Shown: piece by piece, positions 1-8,319 of the stretch
How the letters are laid out: each line of letters starts with the position of its first letter
Position numbering within the stretch: position 1 is the stretch's first letter
Assembly (NCBI GenBank): GCA_009704945.1
Contig: WLDG01000002.1
Coordinates: forward strand, 1 to 64,000
Reading direction: 5' to 3'
DNA from: Actinomycetota bacterium
Lineage (GTDB): Bacteria > Actinomycetota > Actinomycetes > Actinomycetales > Microbacteriaceae
DNA length: 64,000 bases
Notes under the pieces: generated by a model
What the model was told of the DNA's origin: nothing
Database searches by the model: none
What the model saw: only the letters and a program-made list of their open reading frames with translations
Program-made: the position numbers and the translations under genes

Positions 1-779
1 AGTAACCAGTAAGAGACAGTCGAACCACTAACAACAACTAGTAGTGCGGTTGAAAGTAGCGGGGTGAGAAAAGAAAGCAATCCAACTTGCTGGGGGTTGC
101 CGTTCTTCAGTGCATAATCCCAGAAATAAAATGCAGCCCCCAGTGGTCCAACTCCAAGTGCGATTAGTAGCGGCCAAGACTCCATCGGAATGGAGGTGGG
201 TTTTTCAAATAGCCAGTGCGAAGCTAGTGCCAGTAGTCCAGCTGCCAGGGCAAAGAGCCCAACGACCGCAGTTGGAAACGGGGTAACAACTTTTGTTCCT
301 AGTGAGTAAGTTGCCCAGACAACTGCCGCGACTAGAGCAAAAAGATAACCAATTGCGAATCCTCCATCGGTTGTTCCTCCTGAAAGCACGGCAACTGCCG
401 CTCCAATGAATCCAATTGCGGAAGCTAAAACAATGCGAAGAGTGAGTTTGCTTGACTTGATGAAGATTGGCGCGAGCAAAACAATTAATAGAGGCCACAG
501 ATAATTCACGAGGTTAGCTTGAACACTTGGTGCCGTCTGCAATGCAATGAAAAGCGCTGCGTGGTAACCGAATAGTCCATACACGCCGAGCAACAGTGTT
601 CCCCAACTTACCTTTAGGTTTCTCAAATCAAATTTGGCCAATGGGAGTGCGATCAGCGAGCCGATGAGAAGGCCAATACCGGTCTTTAGGAATGCCGGAA
701 TATCAGGCAGTAACGTCGCCAGAGCGGCAAGGGATGACCATAGGACCACTGCAGCAAGAGCCGCCAGTCCTGATTTCAT
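1..779 (-). CDS. DMT/EamA-family transporter, partial (C-terminus off window)
   Basis: The minus-strand reading frame is open from an ATG at 777-779 to the window edge (259 codons) and gives a protein made almost entirely of hydrophobic helices. It begins MKSGLAALAAVVLWSSLAAL and has the two-half pattern of EamA transporters, with a second half starting near residue 140. Residues such as 'QTAPSVQANLVNYLWPLLIV' resemble YddG-like exporters of aromatic amino acids and other metabolites; the substrate is not readable from sequence. Family members are about 290-300 residues, so roughly 30-40 C-terminal residues lie outside the window. A TANNNT hexamer lies six bases before the ATG, so the mRNA may be leaderless. 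Confidence 0.85.
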   Translation of the reverse strand, partial: MKSGLAALAAVVLWSSLAALATLLPDIPAFLKTGIGLLIGSLIALPLAKFDLRNLKVSWGTLLLGVYGLFGYHAALFIALQTAPSVQANLVNYLWPLLIVLLAPIFIKSSKLTLRIVLASAIGFIGAAVAVLSGGTTDGGFAIGYLFALVAAVVWATYSLGTKVVTPFPTAVVGLFALAAGLLALASHWLFEKPTSIPMESWPLLIALGVGPLGAAFYFWDYALKNGNPQQVGLLSFLTPLLSTALLVVVSGSTVSYWL

Positions 780-785
780 TCCTGC

Positions 786-791
786 AGGATA
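786..791 (-). promoter_or_regulatory. Putative -10 element of a leaderless promoter (DMT transporter)
   Basis: On the minus strand the hexamer TATCCT is followed by six bases (GCAGGA) and then the ATG. This places transcription start at or next to the start codon. GCAGGA could alternatively be a very closely spaced ribosome binding site. The same hexamer-N6/7-start geometry recurs at other genes in the window. Confidence 0.45.
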
Positions 792-854
792 TCGCTACCT
801 AGGCGGAAGGTTTGGGGTTTTGGTCCTAAAACGTTACCCAATTGGTAGTGGGGA

Positions 855-885
855 TTGGCTGACAGGGGTCCTAGCGAAATAGGCT
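855..885 (+). promoter_or_regulatory. Putative promoter of the peptide-transport operon
   Basis: TAGGCT at 880-885 fits an actinobacterial -10 element and TTGGCT at 855-860 (19-base spacer) could be a weak -35. It lies 55 bases before the lipoprotein ATG, which has its own strong ribosome binding site AAGGAG at 930-935. This is the only clear promoter-like site in the 160-base gap between the divergent genes on this strand. Confidence 0.45.
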
Positions 886-939
886 TATAGCATCAGCACT
901 CAGCCACGAGTTGAAGGCTGGCTATATACAAGGAGAATA

Positions 940-2700
940 ATGAAGAAATTCCGCTCTATCTCCCTCGTCGCCGCAACTGCGGCCGTTGCTGTCGGACTAT
1001 CTGGCTGTGCTTTGCCATACCAGTCCGAGATCATCGAGGGAACCTCTATCACTGTTGCCTGGAATGACATTTCAGACGAGTACAACTCGGCTTCTGTCAC
1101 CGGTAACAATGTAAAGAATGGTCTGACTGCCTACCTAACCGGTTCTGGTTTCACTTATTACAACGGTGACCCAGCACTTGTTAAGAACGAGGCATTCGGT
1201 ACCTACGCAAAGATCAGCGACGAGCCACTGACTGTCGAATACACCATTAACGATGGTGTTGTTTGGTCAGATGGTGTTGCAATCGACGCAGCCGACCTAC
1301 TTCTTTCATGGGTAGCTGGCTTTGGTTACTTCAAGGAAGGCGATGCTTTTGTTTTCCAGCACGCTAACCCTCGCGCTGACCTTGCAAGCAAGCTTCCAAC
1401 AATCGATGGTCGCAAGCTGACTTTTGAATACGACATTCAGTATGTGGACTGGGAGCTTCAGTTCGGTCTAGGTGTTTCGGCACACGGTACCGTCCAGATG
1501 GCATACCCAGACCTATCTGCTGCTGATGCAAAGGCACAGTTCATCGATGCAGTCACCAACGGTGACCTCGAGTGGCTGAAGCCAGTTGCTGAGAAGTGGA
1601 ACACTGGTTACCAGACCACTGGTACCCCAGATGCTCTACAGTCTCTATCCTCCGGTCCATACATCGTTGAGGAAGCAGTTGCAGACCAGTACGTAACCTT
1701 CGTATCCAACCCACTATTCGCATGGGGTCCATCACCTAAGTACGAGCGCGTAACCATTCGCGAGATCGCTGACTCAACTGCTGCTGTTCAGGCTGTTGAG
1801 AACGGTGAGGTTCAGATTGCTTCAGGTCAGCCAACTGCTGACGTGCTAGCTCTTGTTTCAGCTCTAACCAATGCAAACTATGCAACTGGTAACGAAGCTG
1901 CTTACGAGCACATCGACCTAACCTTCGACAACGGCGGTCCATTCGACCCTGCGTCTTACGGTGGCGATGCTGAGAAGGCACGCTTGGTCCGTCAGGCATT
2001 CTTGCTCTCGATTCCTCGCGAGCAAATTCTTGAGAACCTAATCAAGCCTTTGAACCCAAATGCTGAGCTACGTAACTCTCACCTGTTGATTCCTGGATCA
2101 CCTAACTACGACCGAATGGTTGCAGAAAACGGTTCCAGCGTTTATACCTCTGGTGATGCAGCTGCTCGTATCGAGCAGGCCAAGGCATTGCTAGCTGAGG
2201 CTGGAGTTTCCACTCCAGTTGAGGTTGGCTTCTGGTACCCACTAGGCAACGTTCGTCGTGGCCAGGAGTACGAGCTAATCGCCGCTAACGCAGCGCTAGC
2301 CGGATTCAATGTGGTTGACGAGTCTGAGCCTGACTGGCTATTCACTGGTGCTGACATCAACCCACACGACGCAGTTATCTTCGCGTGGGCATCAACATCA
2401 CTAGCAGTGACCGGATCTGACCAGTACCTCGGTACCGGCCAGCCTTCTAACTTCTCTGGTTACTCAAACGCAAATGTTGACCAGGCCCTAAAGGACCTGA
2501 ACACTGCGCTTGACCCAGAGAGACAGTTCGAGCTACAGCTCGCTGCTGAGAAGGAAATCTGGAACGACGCATACTCAATTACCATCTTCCAGTTCCCTGG
2601 TCTCACTTGGTGGGACAAGGGCACAGAGGGCGTAAGCATGAACCCACTGGTTCCTTACTTCTTCTGGAACTTCTGGGATTGGAGACCTGTCGCAGGATAA
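940..2700 (+). CDS. ABC transporter substrate-binding lipoprotein (peptide/family 5)
   Basis: This is the extracellular solute receptor of an Opp/Dpp-type importer, 586 residues, typical for family 5. The N-terminus MKKFRS is followed by a hydrophobic stretch and the lipobox LSGC, so Cys23 is the predicted lipid anchor. The mature part has the family 5 layout, including the 'WSDGVAIDAADLLLSW' region near residue 110. The gene is first in the operon and separated from the first permease by a strong hairpin (2720-2748), which should give more receptor than permease. Codon use is strongly biased (frequent CTA for Leu, AAG for Lys), as expected for a highly expressed gene. The ligand is probably a peptide, but the sequence does not prove it. 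Confidence 0.93.
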   Translation: MKKFRSISLVAATAAVAVGLSGCALPYQSEIIEGTSITVAWNDISDEYNSASVTGNNVKNGLTAYLTGSGFTYYNGDPALVKNEAFGTYAKISDEPLTVEYTINDGVVWSDGVAIDAADLLLSWVAGFGYFKEGDAFVFQHANPRADLASKLPTIDGRKLTFEYDIQYVDWELQFGLGVSAHGTVQMAYPDLSAADAKAQFIDAVTNGDLEWLKPVAEKWNTGYQTTGTPDALQSLSSGPYIVEEAVADQYVTFVSNPLFAWGPSPKYERVTIREIADSTAAVQAVENGEVQIASGQPTADVLALVSALTNANYATGNEAAYEHIDLTFDNGGPFDPASYGGDAEKARLVRQAFLLSIPREQILENLIKPLNPNAELRNSHLLIPGSPNYDRMVAENGSSVYTSGDAAARIEQAKALLAEAGVSTPVEVGFWYPLGNVRRGQEYELIAANAALAGFNVVDESEPDWLFTGADINPHDAVIFAWASTSLAVTGSDQYLGTGQPSNFSGYSNANVDQALKDLNTALDPERQFELQLAAEKEIWNDAYSITIFQFPGLTWWDKGTEGVSMNPLVPYFFWNFWDWRPVAG

Positions 2701-2719
2701 CCTAGACAGGTAGTGCAGA

Positions 2720-2748
2720 GGGGTCTCCGTCCTTTGGGCGGGGGCCCC
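2720..2748 (+). terminator. Intercistronic hairpin between receptor and permease genes
   Basis: Bases 2720-2731 pair with 2737-2748 as 12 consecutive pairs (eight Watson-Crick, GGGG/CCCC at the base, and four G-T), closing a five-base loop. No T-run follows, so it is likely an attenuator or mRNA-stabilising structure, not a full terminator. Its place after the lipoprotein gene matches the usual expression step-down in binding-protein operons. Confidence 0.7.
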
Positions 2749-2770
2749 TATGCATAACTGAGAGGCAAAG

Positions 2771-4315
2771 ATGCTTGGATTCGTTGTTCGTCGCCTTGCT
2801 GCGACCCTGGTGGTGCTCTTAGTTGCATCGTTTCTTGTTTACGTCTTAACAGCTATGTCGGGCGACCCCTTAGCAGATTTGCGATCTGCCGGCACTAGAC
2901 AGGCGCTTGTTCAGCTTGCATCGCTCGAAGAGCGACTAAATCTTGATGTTCCACCAGTTCTGAGATATTTCCTATGGCTTGGGGGAGCAGCAGGCTGTCT
3001 GATTGGTCGTTGCGATCTGGGAATTTCCATTGCACAGGGTGAACAACCAGTCATTGATGCGCTTGGCGCAGCCATGGGCTCGACCCTGCAGCTCGTAACT
3101 CTCGCAACTATTCTTTCAATCATTGTCGGTATTACCATCGGAATGACTACTGCTCTTCGTCAGTACTCCGGATACGACTACACGGTGACATTTTTTGCTT
3201 TTGTTTTCTACTCGCTTCCAATTTTCTGGGTTGCTGTTCTACTAAAGGAATTTGGAGCAATTCGGTTCAATCAATTCCTGGATGATCCAGTTCTATCGCC
3301 GCTCGCAACCATATTGATTTCATTAGGCCTGGGGCTCGTCGTTGCAGGAATAGTGGGTGGAGGCCTAAAGACCAGAGTCCGCGTCTTTGGGATTAGCTTG
3401 CTATTGAGCCTGGCTATTTTGACTTTATCTTCCTTGACTCAGTGGTTGAAGAGTCCTTCGCTTGGAATTATTGGTGTGATTCTTCTCACGTCCGGACTTG
3501 CTTTCCTAATCACTATTCTCAATCGAGGACTAGATGACAGGAAGGCAGTTTGGACTGCTGTTGGCATGGTGGCAGCGGTGGCTGCTCTTTGGTATCCGAT
3601 GCAGTTCTTGTTCTTCTTCGTCAATAACCCGCTCGGTATCTTGGCTGCCGTAGTCATTCTGGGTGTAGTTGGTTTTGTGGTTGGAACCTTCTTTGGTGGC
3701 GATGACAAGAAGGAAATTTCGAGGCTTGGCGCGATTATTGGTGCAGCGTCAGTCTTGGTCTTGGTTCTTGATCAAATGCTTATGAGGTTCGAAGAATATA
3801 AGGCCGCGATTAGCCTCAAGGCTGGATTCATTTCAACTATTGGGGCGGTTACGCCTGCACTAGCTAGAAGTGATGACATGTGGCTAAGAATGCTGGATAG
3901 CTTTGGCCACCTTATTCTTCCAACCATCGCGCTAATGATTGTTTCCGTGGCCGGTTACACCCGCTACTCCCGAGCTTCTTTGTTGGAAGTGTTGAACCAG
4001 GACTACATTCGCACTGCCAGAGCAAAAGGCTTGCCAGAGCGAACAGTAATCATGCGTCACGCATTTAGAAATGCGATGATCCCAATTGCCACAATCATTA
4101 CTTTTGACATTGCAGGTTTGATCGGTGGTGCAATCATCACCGAACGAGTCTTTGCCTGGCAGGGCATGGGTGCGCTGTTTAATAAGGGACTACAGGCGGT
4201 GGATGTCAACCTTGTGATGGGGTTCTTTATTGTCACAGGGGCCATCGCTGTAATTTTCAACATAGTTGCTGATGTTCTTTACTCAGCACTCGATCCAAGA
4301 ATCCGGGTGAACTAA
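2771..4315 (+). CDS. Peptide-type ABC transporter permease, DppB/OppB-like, enlarged
   Basis: The first 150 residues and the last 150 match the DppB/OppB permease pattern: N-terminal MLGFVVRRLAATLVVLLVAS helix, a periplasmic loop, and a C-terminal EAA coupling loop near residues 410-440 (DYIRTARAKGLPERTVIMRH). At 514 residues it is about 200 longer than a standard DppB (around 310). The extra part, roughly residues 165-345, contains about five or six additional hydrophobic segments inserted before the conserved C-terminal core. It should form the transmembrane pore with the next gene's product. Its stop overlaps the next start (TAATG). Confidence 0.9.
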   Translation: MLGFVVRRLAATLVVLLVASFLVYVLTAMSGDPLADLRSAGTRQALVQLASLEERLNLDVPPVLRYFLWLGGAAGCLIGRCDLGISIAQGEQPVIDALGAAMGSTLQLVTLATILSIIVGITIGMTTALRQYSGYDYTVTFFAFVFYSLPIFWVAVLLKEFGAIRFNQFLDDPVLSPLATILISLGLGLVVAGIVGGGLKTRVRVFGISLLLSLAILTLSSLTQWLKSPSLGIIGVILLTSGLAFLITILNRGLDDRKAVWTAVGMVAAVAALWYPMQFLFFFVNNPLGILAAVVILGVVGFVVGTFFGGDDKKEISRLGAIIGAASVLVLVLDQMLMRFEEYKAAISLKAGFISTIGAVTPALARSDDMWLRMLDSFGHLILPTIALMIVSVAGYTRYSRASLLEVLNQDYIRTARAKGLPERTVIMRHAFRNAMIPIATIITFDIAGLIGGAIITERVFAWQGMGALFNKGLQAVDVNLVMGFFIVTGAIAVIFNIVADVLYSALDPRIRVN

Positions 4316-5400
4316 TGGCAAAGAAACCTGTTAGTGATGAGACGCAGTCAAACCGCGAGATTTCTATTGAGCAGCGTGAGACTGAGGGTCTTTCACTTGG
4401 CACTATCGTTCGTCGTCGATTCTTCCGACACAAAGCTGCGGTTGCCTCGCTGATTGTTTTGTTCCTGATTGCCCTACTTGCTTTCACATCTGTGGGAGTG
4501 GTCATTGGCGGATCCGGCAAGCTGGTAGTGAATCAAGAGACTGGCCGTCTAATTGTTGACGGTTTGCGAATTGAGGGTTGGTGGAAATACAACTGGTATG
4601 AGAACTACCCAGTTCTAAATTCCGGAGGTACTCCAACACTTTCGCTCTGGCCTTTCCAAATCGGAGAGCACCCATTTGGGCAAGACACCTTAGGTAAAGA
4701 CATTTTTGCTCGCGTTATGCGCGGCATTCAGCAGTCTCTATTGGTAATTGCTTTGGTAGGAACGATTGCAACGCTTATCGGTGTCATTGTTGGCTCGGTC
4801 TCTGGTTTCTTCCGCGGTCGCCTAGACAGCCTGCTAATGCGATTCACAGACGTCATCATCATCATCCCAACCTTGGTTCTAGGCGCTGTTCTGGGAAGAA
4901 CCTTCGGTGGCAATGCTGTTTCGCTGGGGATTCTGTTAGGTCTTATCGCATGGACAGGCCTTGCGCGATTGGTCAGAGCTGAATTCTTATCACTGCGTGA
5001 GCGTGAATTTGTTGACGCGGCTCGAGTAGCGGGCGCAAGTAACGCGAGAATTATCTTCAGGCATATTTTGCCAAATGCAATTGGTGTGATTGTGGTGAAT
5101 GCAACTCTTCTGATGTCCGCCGCCATTTTGATTGAGACTTCATTGAGTTACCTAGGGTTTGGAATTGTTGCTCCAGACATTTCTCTGGGCCAAATCATCT
5201 CTGAATACAACGAGGCATTCAAGACCAGACCTTGGCTGTTCTGGTATCCAGGTCTCTTTATTGTTCTTATCGCCCTTGCCATCAACTTTGTTGGTGATGG
5301 TTTACGTGATGCTTTTGATCCAAGACAAAGACGTTTGCCCAGACAGGGTGGAGCCTGGCAGGACCTCAAGAAACTAATTGCGGAGCGAGGTCAGAAATGA
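4315..5400 (+). CDS. Peptide-type ABC transporter permease, DppC/OppC-like
   Basis: The second pore subunit, 361 residues. It has a cytoplasmic N-terminal segment of about 45 residues, a first membrane helix, a periplasmic stretch with the DppC-type 'HPFGQDTLGKDIFARVMRGIQ' region near residues 120-140, and five more helices. The EAA loop (REREFVDAARVAGASNARII) lies near residues 225-250 and should dock on the fused ATPase encoded downstream. It starts one base inside the previous stop, so translation is coupled. The C-terminus ends 11 bases before an oppositely oriented gene, which separates it from the ATPase gene. Confidence 0.93.
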   Translation: MAKKPVSDETQSNREISIEQRETEGLSLGTIVRRRFFRHKAAVASLIVLFLIALLAFTSVGVVIGGSGKLVVNQETGRLIVDGLRIEGWWKYNWYENYPVLNSGGTPTLSLWPFQIGEHPFGQDTLGKDIFARVMRGIQQSLLVIALVGTIATLIGVIVGSVSGFFRGRLDSLLMRFTDVIIIIPTLVLGAVLGRTFGGNAVSLGILLGLIAWTGLARLVRAEFLSLREREFVDAARVAGASNARIIFRHILPNAIGVIVVNATLLMSAAILIETSLSYLGFGIVAPDISLGQIISEYNEAFKTRPWLFWYPGLFIVLIALAINFVGDGLRDAFDPRQRRLPRQGGAWQDLKKLIAERGQK

Positions 5401-5411
5401 TTCTCATTCGT

Positions 5412-5978
5412 TCAAAAGAGCAATACAAAGACTGCAGCTGTCAGCAGAAACCACAGGATGAGGCTTTTACTGTTCAGCGTTTTTCTGATTTGTCCAGTGA
5501 CCAGTTGGGGCTGTTCGAGTCGTCGTCGAATTTCGTAAGCAGCAGCGCCGGAATCGGAAGTAATCAAATCCCCGGGTCGAACAGTTCCAGCAACGTAACT
5601 GGTTTCGGGCAGATAGCTTCCGTCATCACGGGAAGCGGTGAAAGTGGAATGTCTGCCAGGAGCGACAGCGGAGAAAGAAACGTATCTTCCTTGCTCAGTG
5701 GTGATTTCCAAAGCCCACTTGGTGTCGATGCGCTGAATGTTGCCCAGAGGGATTTCAATCCGGTGAATCAAATTGTTCAAAATTACACCGGTTTCAGTGA
5801 TAACCACACTGGGTCTCCAAAGCAGCAAGAAACAGCTGTACCAAAGCCAGAAGGCAACCAGCAGACTTTCGAGGGATTCAGCAATTCCGAATTCGAGACC
5901 ACTCAAGATGATGGCCAGCGCCAGAATAGCGCCGAAGGTGATGGTCAAGTACTTGCCGAAGCGGGATTGAAATTTCAT
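5412..5978 (-). CDS. PH-domain-like membrane protein, antisense in the transporter locus
   Basis: A 188-residue protein on the minus strand: two hydrophobic helices (about residues 8-30 and 36-53), a beta-rich middle resembling bacterial PH domains ('RPSVVITETGVILNNLIHRIEIPLGNIQRID' pattern, with the typical 'V.I...GV...N......IPL..I..I' spacing), and a final helix near residues 170-187. Its specific role is unknown. The plus strand is also open across this interval, but that translation is low-complexity and Ser/Asn/Gln-rich, without family features, so I take the minus frame as real. It sits between the second permease and the ATPase, with 11 and 27 bases to its neighbours, so read-through transcription of the operon would produce its antisense RNA. 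Confidence 0.8.
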   Translation of the reverse strand: MKFQSRFGKYLTITFGAILALAIILSGLEFGIAESLESLLVAFWLWYSCFLLLWRPSVVITETGVILNNLIHRIEIPLGNIQRIDTKWALEITTEQGRYVSFSAVAPGRHSTFTASRDDGSYLPETSYVAGTVRPGDLITSDSGAAAYEIRRRLEQPQLVTGQIRKTLNSKSLILWFLLTAAVFVLLF

Positions 5979-6005
5979 ACAACTAAGACTTTAGGGGGCA
6001 AATAG

Positions 6006-7652
6006 ATGAATGCTCCAATAATTGAAACGAAAAACCTTGGCGTTGAGTTCTGGGTTGACGGTCAATGGGTGATGGCGGCAACCGACATCAATTTCTCAGT
6101 CTCGCCAGGCGAAGTGCTGGCTGTGGTGGGAGAGTCTGGCTCTGGAAAGAGCACAAGCGCGATGTCTTTATTAGGGCTACTCCCGGTGAATGGCCGAGCA
6201 TCTGGTTCCGTGAAGTTAGCGGGCGAGGAGCTGATTGGTGCAGAGAAAAAGAGACTGCGTCAAATTCGCGGTGAAGAAATCGCCGTGATCTTCCAAGAGC
6301 CGATGACCGCTCTCAATCCTGTTTACACAATTGGATTCCAGATTTCGGAAGCTCTCAAAGTGCATTACCCGAAGATGACCAAAGCGGAGGCAAAAGAGCG
6401 AGCACTGTCGCTGCTTGCAATGGTTGAACTTCCAGATCCAGAAAAAGCATTCAACTCCTACCCTCACCAGCTTTCTGGTGGGCAGAGGCAGCGAGCGATG
6501 ATAGCCCAAAGCCTCAGCTGTGATCCAAAACTGCTCATCGCAGATGAGCCGACAACGGCTCTGGATGTGACAGTGCAGGCCGAAATTCTTGATTTGCTTC
6601 GCAATTTAAATCAAAAACTCCAGTCTGGGGTAATCCTGATTACTCACGACATGGGAGTCGTTGCTGATCTTGCTGATCGAATTCTGGTTATGAAGGATGG
6701 CCACTCAGTTGAACAGGGAACAGCGGACCAAATTTTTAATAGACCTCAACACCCATACACTCAAACTCTTCTGGCTTCTGTTCCAAAACTGGGCCGAAGT
6801 GCTCGTAGATTCTTTGAAATCCCCAAGGATGCCAAGCCTGTTCTATCCATGGAAAATGTCTCAATCGTCTATCCAAAACGAGGAAAAGTGGCAGCATTCA
6901 CCGCTGCTAAGAATGTAAGTTTCGAAATTTATCAAGGTGAAATTCTCGGTTTAGTTGGTGAGTCTGGCTCCGGAAAGACAACCGTTGGCCGTGCCGCAAT
7001 CGGTCTGCTGCCTGTTTCCGAGGGAAGCATCAAGCTGATTGGCGAGGAGATCGCTGGCGCAACTCAAAAACAGCTGCGTGGCTTGCGTCAACGAACAGGT
7101 GTTGTGTTCCAGGATCCTGGTAGTTCTCTCAACCCACGTCTTCCGATTGGCGAGAGCATCGGAGAACCGCTGCTTCTAGCTAAGAAGGCCGAAGGCGAGA
7201 AACTCAATCAGATTGTCGAAGATTTACTTGATTCAGTGGAGCTACCTAGAAACTACAGAAACCGTTACCCGCACGAGCTTTCCGGAGGTCAGCGACAGCG
7301 AGTTGGAATCGCCCGGGCTATTTCACTAAACCCAGACCTGCTGATTGCTGATGAGCCAACCAGCGCCTTAGACGTTTCGGTACAGGCTCGCTTCCTGGAT
7401 CTGCTGCTTGATCTGCAGGACAAGCTCAAATTCGCTTGCCTGTTTATTAGCCACGACTTGGCCGTTGTGGACACCTTGGCACACAGAATTGCGGTAATGC
7501 AGCACGGCGAGCTGGTGGAAATTGGCGACAGAGACCAGATCTTGAACAATCCTCAGAACGAATACACGAGGAAATTAATTTCAGCTGTTCCTGTTCCAGA
7601 TCCACAAGAGCAGCGCCAGCGCCGTGAGGCGAGAGCCAAATCCAAGCTCTGA
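6006..7652 (+). CDS. Fused double ATPase of peptide ABC transporter (DppD-DppF type)
   Basis: Two complete ABC ATPase domains in one 548-residue chain. Domain 1 has Walker A GESGSGKST near residue 41, signature LSGGQRQR near 155 and Walker B LLIADEPT near 176. Domain 2 has GESGSGKTT near 318, LSGGQRQR near 426 and LLIADEPT near 445. Each ends with the oligopeptide-specific C-terminal region ('PQHPYTQTLLASVP', 'PQNEYTRKLISAVP'). Fusion of the DppD- and DppF-like subunits is common in Actinobacteria. It energises the permease pair upstream. The start ATG at 6006 is preceded by AGGGGG; transcription must cross or follow the antisense gene at 5412-5978. Confidence 0.95.
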   Translation: MNAPIIETKNLGVEFWVDGQWVMAATDINFSVSPGEVLAVVGESGSGKSTSAMSLLGLLPVNGRASGSVKLAGEELIGAEKKRLRQIRGEEIAVIFQEPMTALNPVYTIGFQISEALKVHYPKMTKAEAKERALSLLAMVELPDPEKAFNSYPHQLSGGQRQRAMIAQSLSCDPKLLIADEPTTALDVTVQAEILDLLRNLNQKLQSGVILITHDMGVVADLADRILVMKDGHSVEQGTADQIFNRPQHPYTQTLLASVPKLGRSARRFFEIPKDAKPVLSMENVSIVYPKRGKVAAFTAAKNVSFEIYQGEILGLVGESGSGKTTVGRAAIGLLPVSEGSIKLIGEEIAGATQKQLRGLRQRTGVVFQDPGSSLNPRLPIGESIGEPLLLAKKAEGEKLNQIVEDLLDSVELPRNYRNRYPHELSGGQRQRVGIARAISLNPDLLIADEPTSALDVSVQARFLDLLLDLQDKLKFACLFISHDLAVVDTLAHRIAVMQHGELVEIGDRDQILNNPQNEYTRKLISAVPVPDPQEQRQRREARAKSKL

Positions 7653-7699
7653 ACCGTTAGAATTGTGGAAAATGCTTTTGACAAAGGTTGGTTAGAGAA

Positions 7700-8020
7700 G
7701 TGACTTACGTAATTGCCCTGCCATGCGTCGATGTCAAAGATAAAGCTTGCATTGACGAGTGCCCAGTGGACTGTATTTACGAGGGTGACCGTATGCTCTA
7801 CATCCACCCGGATGAATGCGTTGACTGCGGAGCCTGTGAGCCAGTTTGCCCGGTTGAGGCCATCTACTACGAGGATGACCTGCCAGAGCAGTGGAGCGAG
7901 TATTACTCGGTAAATGTCGATTTCTTCAATGAAATTGGCTCTCCGGGCGGGGCAGCCAAGATTGGCCCAATCCCTGGCGATCACCCCATTGTTACTGCAG
8001 TGCCCCCGCAGGCTAGCTAG
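7700..8020 (+). CDS. fdxA: 7Fe ferredoxin FdxA
   Basis: A 106-residue ferredoxin with the N-terminal pattern C-x7-C-x3-C-x3-CP (holding [3Fe-4S] with a shared Cys) and the classical C-x2-C-x2-C-x3-CP (CVDCGACEPVCP) for [4Fe-4S]. It carries electrons between soluble redox enzymes in the cytoplasm. The GTG at 7700 gives the conserved actinobacterial beginning (M)TYVIA.PCVDVKDK, so I prefer it over the in-frame TTG at 7688; AAAGG lies at 7683-7687. In many Actinobacteria fdxA is followed by an aminotransferase gene; here rpmF follows instead. Confidence 0.95.
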   Translation: MTYVIALPCVDVKDKACIDECPVDCIYEGDRMLYIHPDECVDCGACEPVCPVEAIYYEDDLPEQWSEYYSVNVDFFNEIGSPGGAAKIGPIPGDHPIVTAVPPQAS

Positions 8021-8110
8021 GCCACTGGCAATTTGGACTAGATTGCTCTATTCTTGCTTCTCGGTCCCAGGCAACAAGCCAAAACCCAACAAAACAACTA
8101 AGGATTCATC

Positions 8111-8314
8111 ATGCCAGTACCTAAGCGACGTAAATCGCGTGCCAACATTCACGCACGCCGTTCACAGTGGAAAGCTGAGCCAGTTGCGTTGGTCAAGAGC
8201 ATTGAGGGCGGAAGAACCGTTTACTCGTTGCCTCACCGTGCAAAGGTAGTCACCGACTCTGTTGGTACTGAGCTTTACATGGAATACAAGGGCCGCAAGG
8301 TAGCGGACGTCTAA
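8111..8314 (+). CDS. rpmF: 50S ribosomal protein bL32
   Basis: A 67-residue basic protein beginning [20 protein letters not shown], diagnostic for bL32. It contains no cysteine, so this is the zinc-independent form. AAGGATT precedes the ATG. In many bacteria a YceD (DUF177) gene precedes rpmF; the 90-base gap after fdxA is too short for one, so it is absent here. rnc follows after five bases, giving a likely rpmF-rnc-mutM transcription unit. Confidence 0.97.
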   Translation: MPVPKRRKSRANIHARRSQWKAEPVALVKSIEGGRTVYSLPHRAKVVTDSVGTELYMEYKGRKVADV

Positions 8315-8319
8315 CCAGT

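Noticed and set aside
4728-5126. 132-codon minus-strand frame within the second permease gene
   Set aside because: Antisense shadow of the conserved membrane and EAA region; composition is Arg/Thr-rich and unlike neighbouring proteins.
5397-6005. Long plus-strand open frame between the second permease and the ATPase
   Set aside because: Its translation is Ser/Asn/Gln-rich without family features, and it is the exact antisense of a well-formed membrane protein with a PH-like domain on the minus strand.
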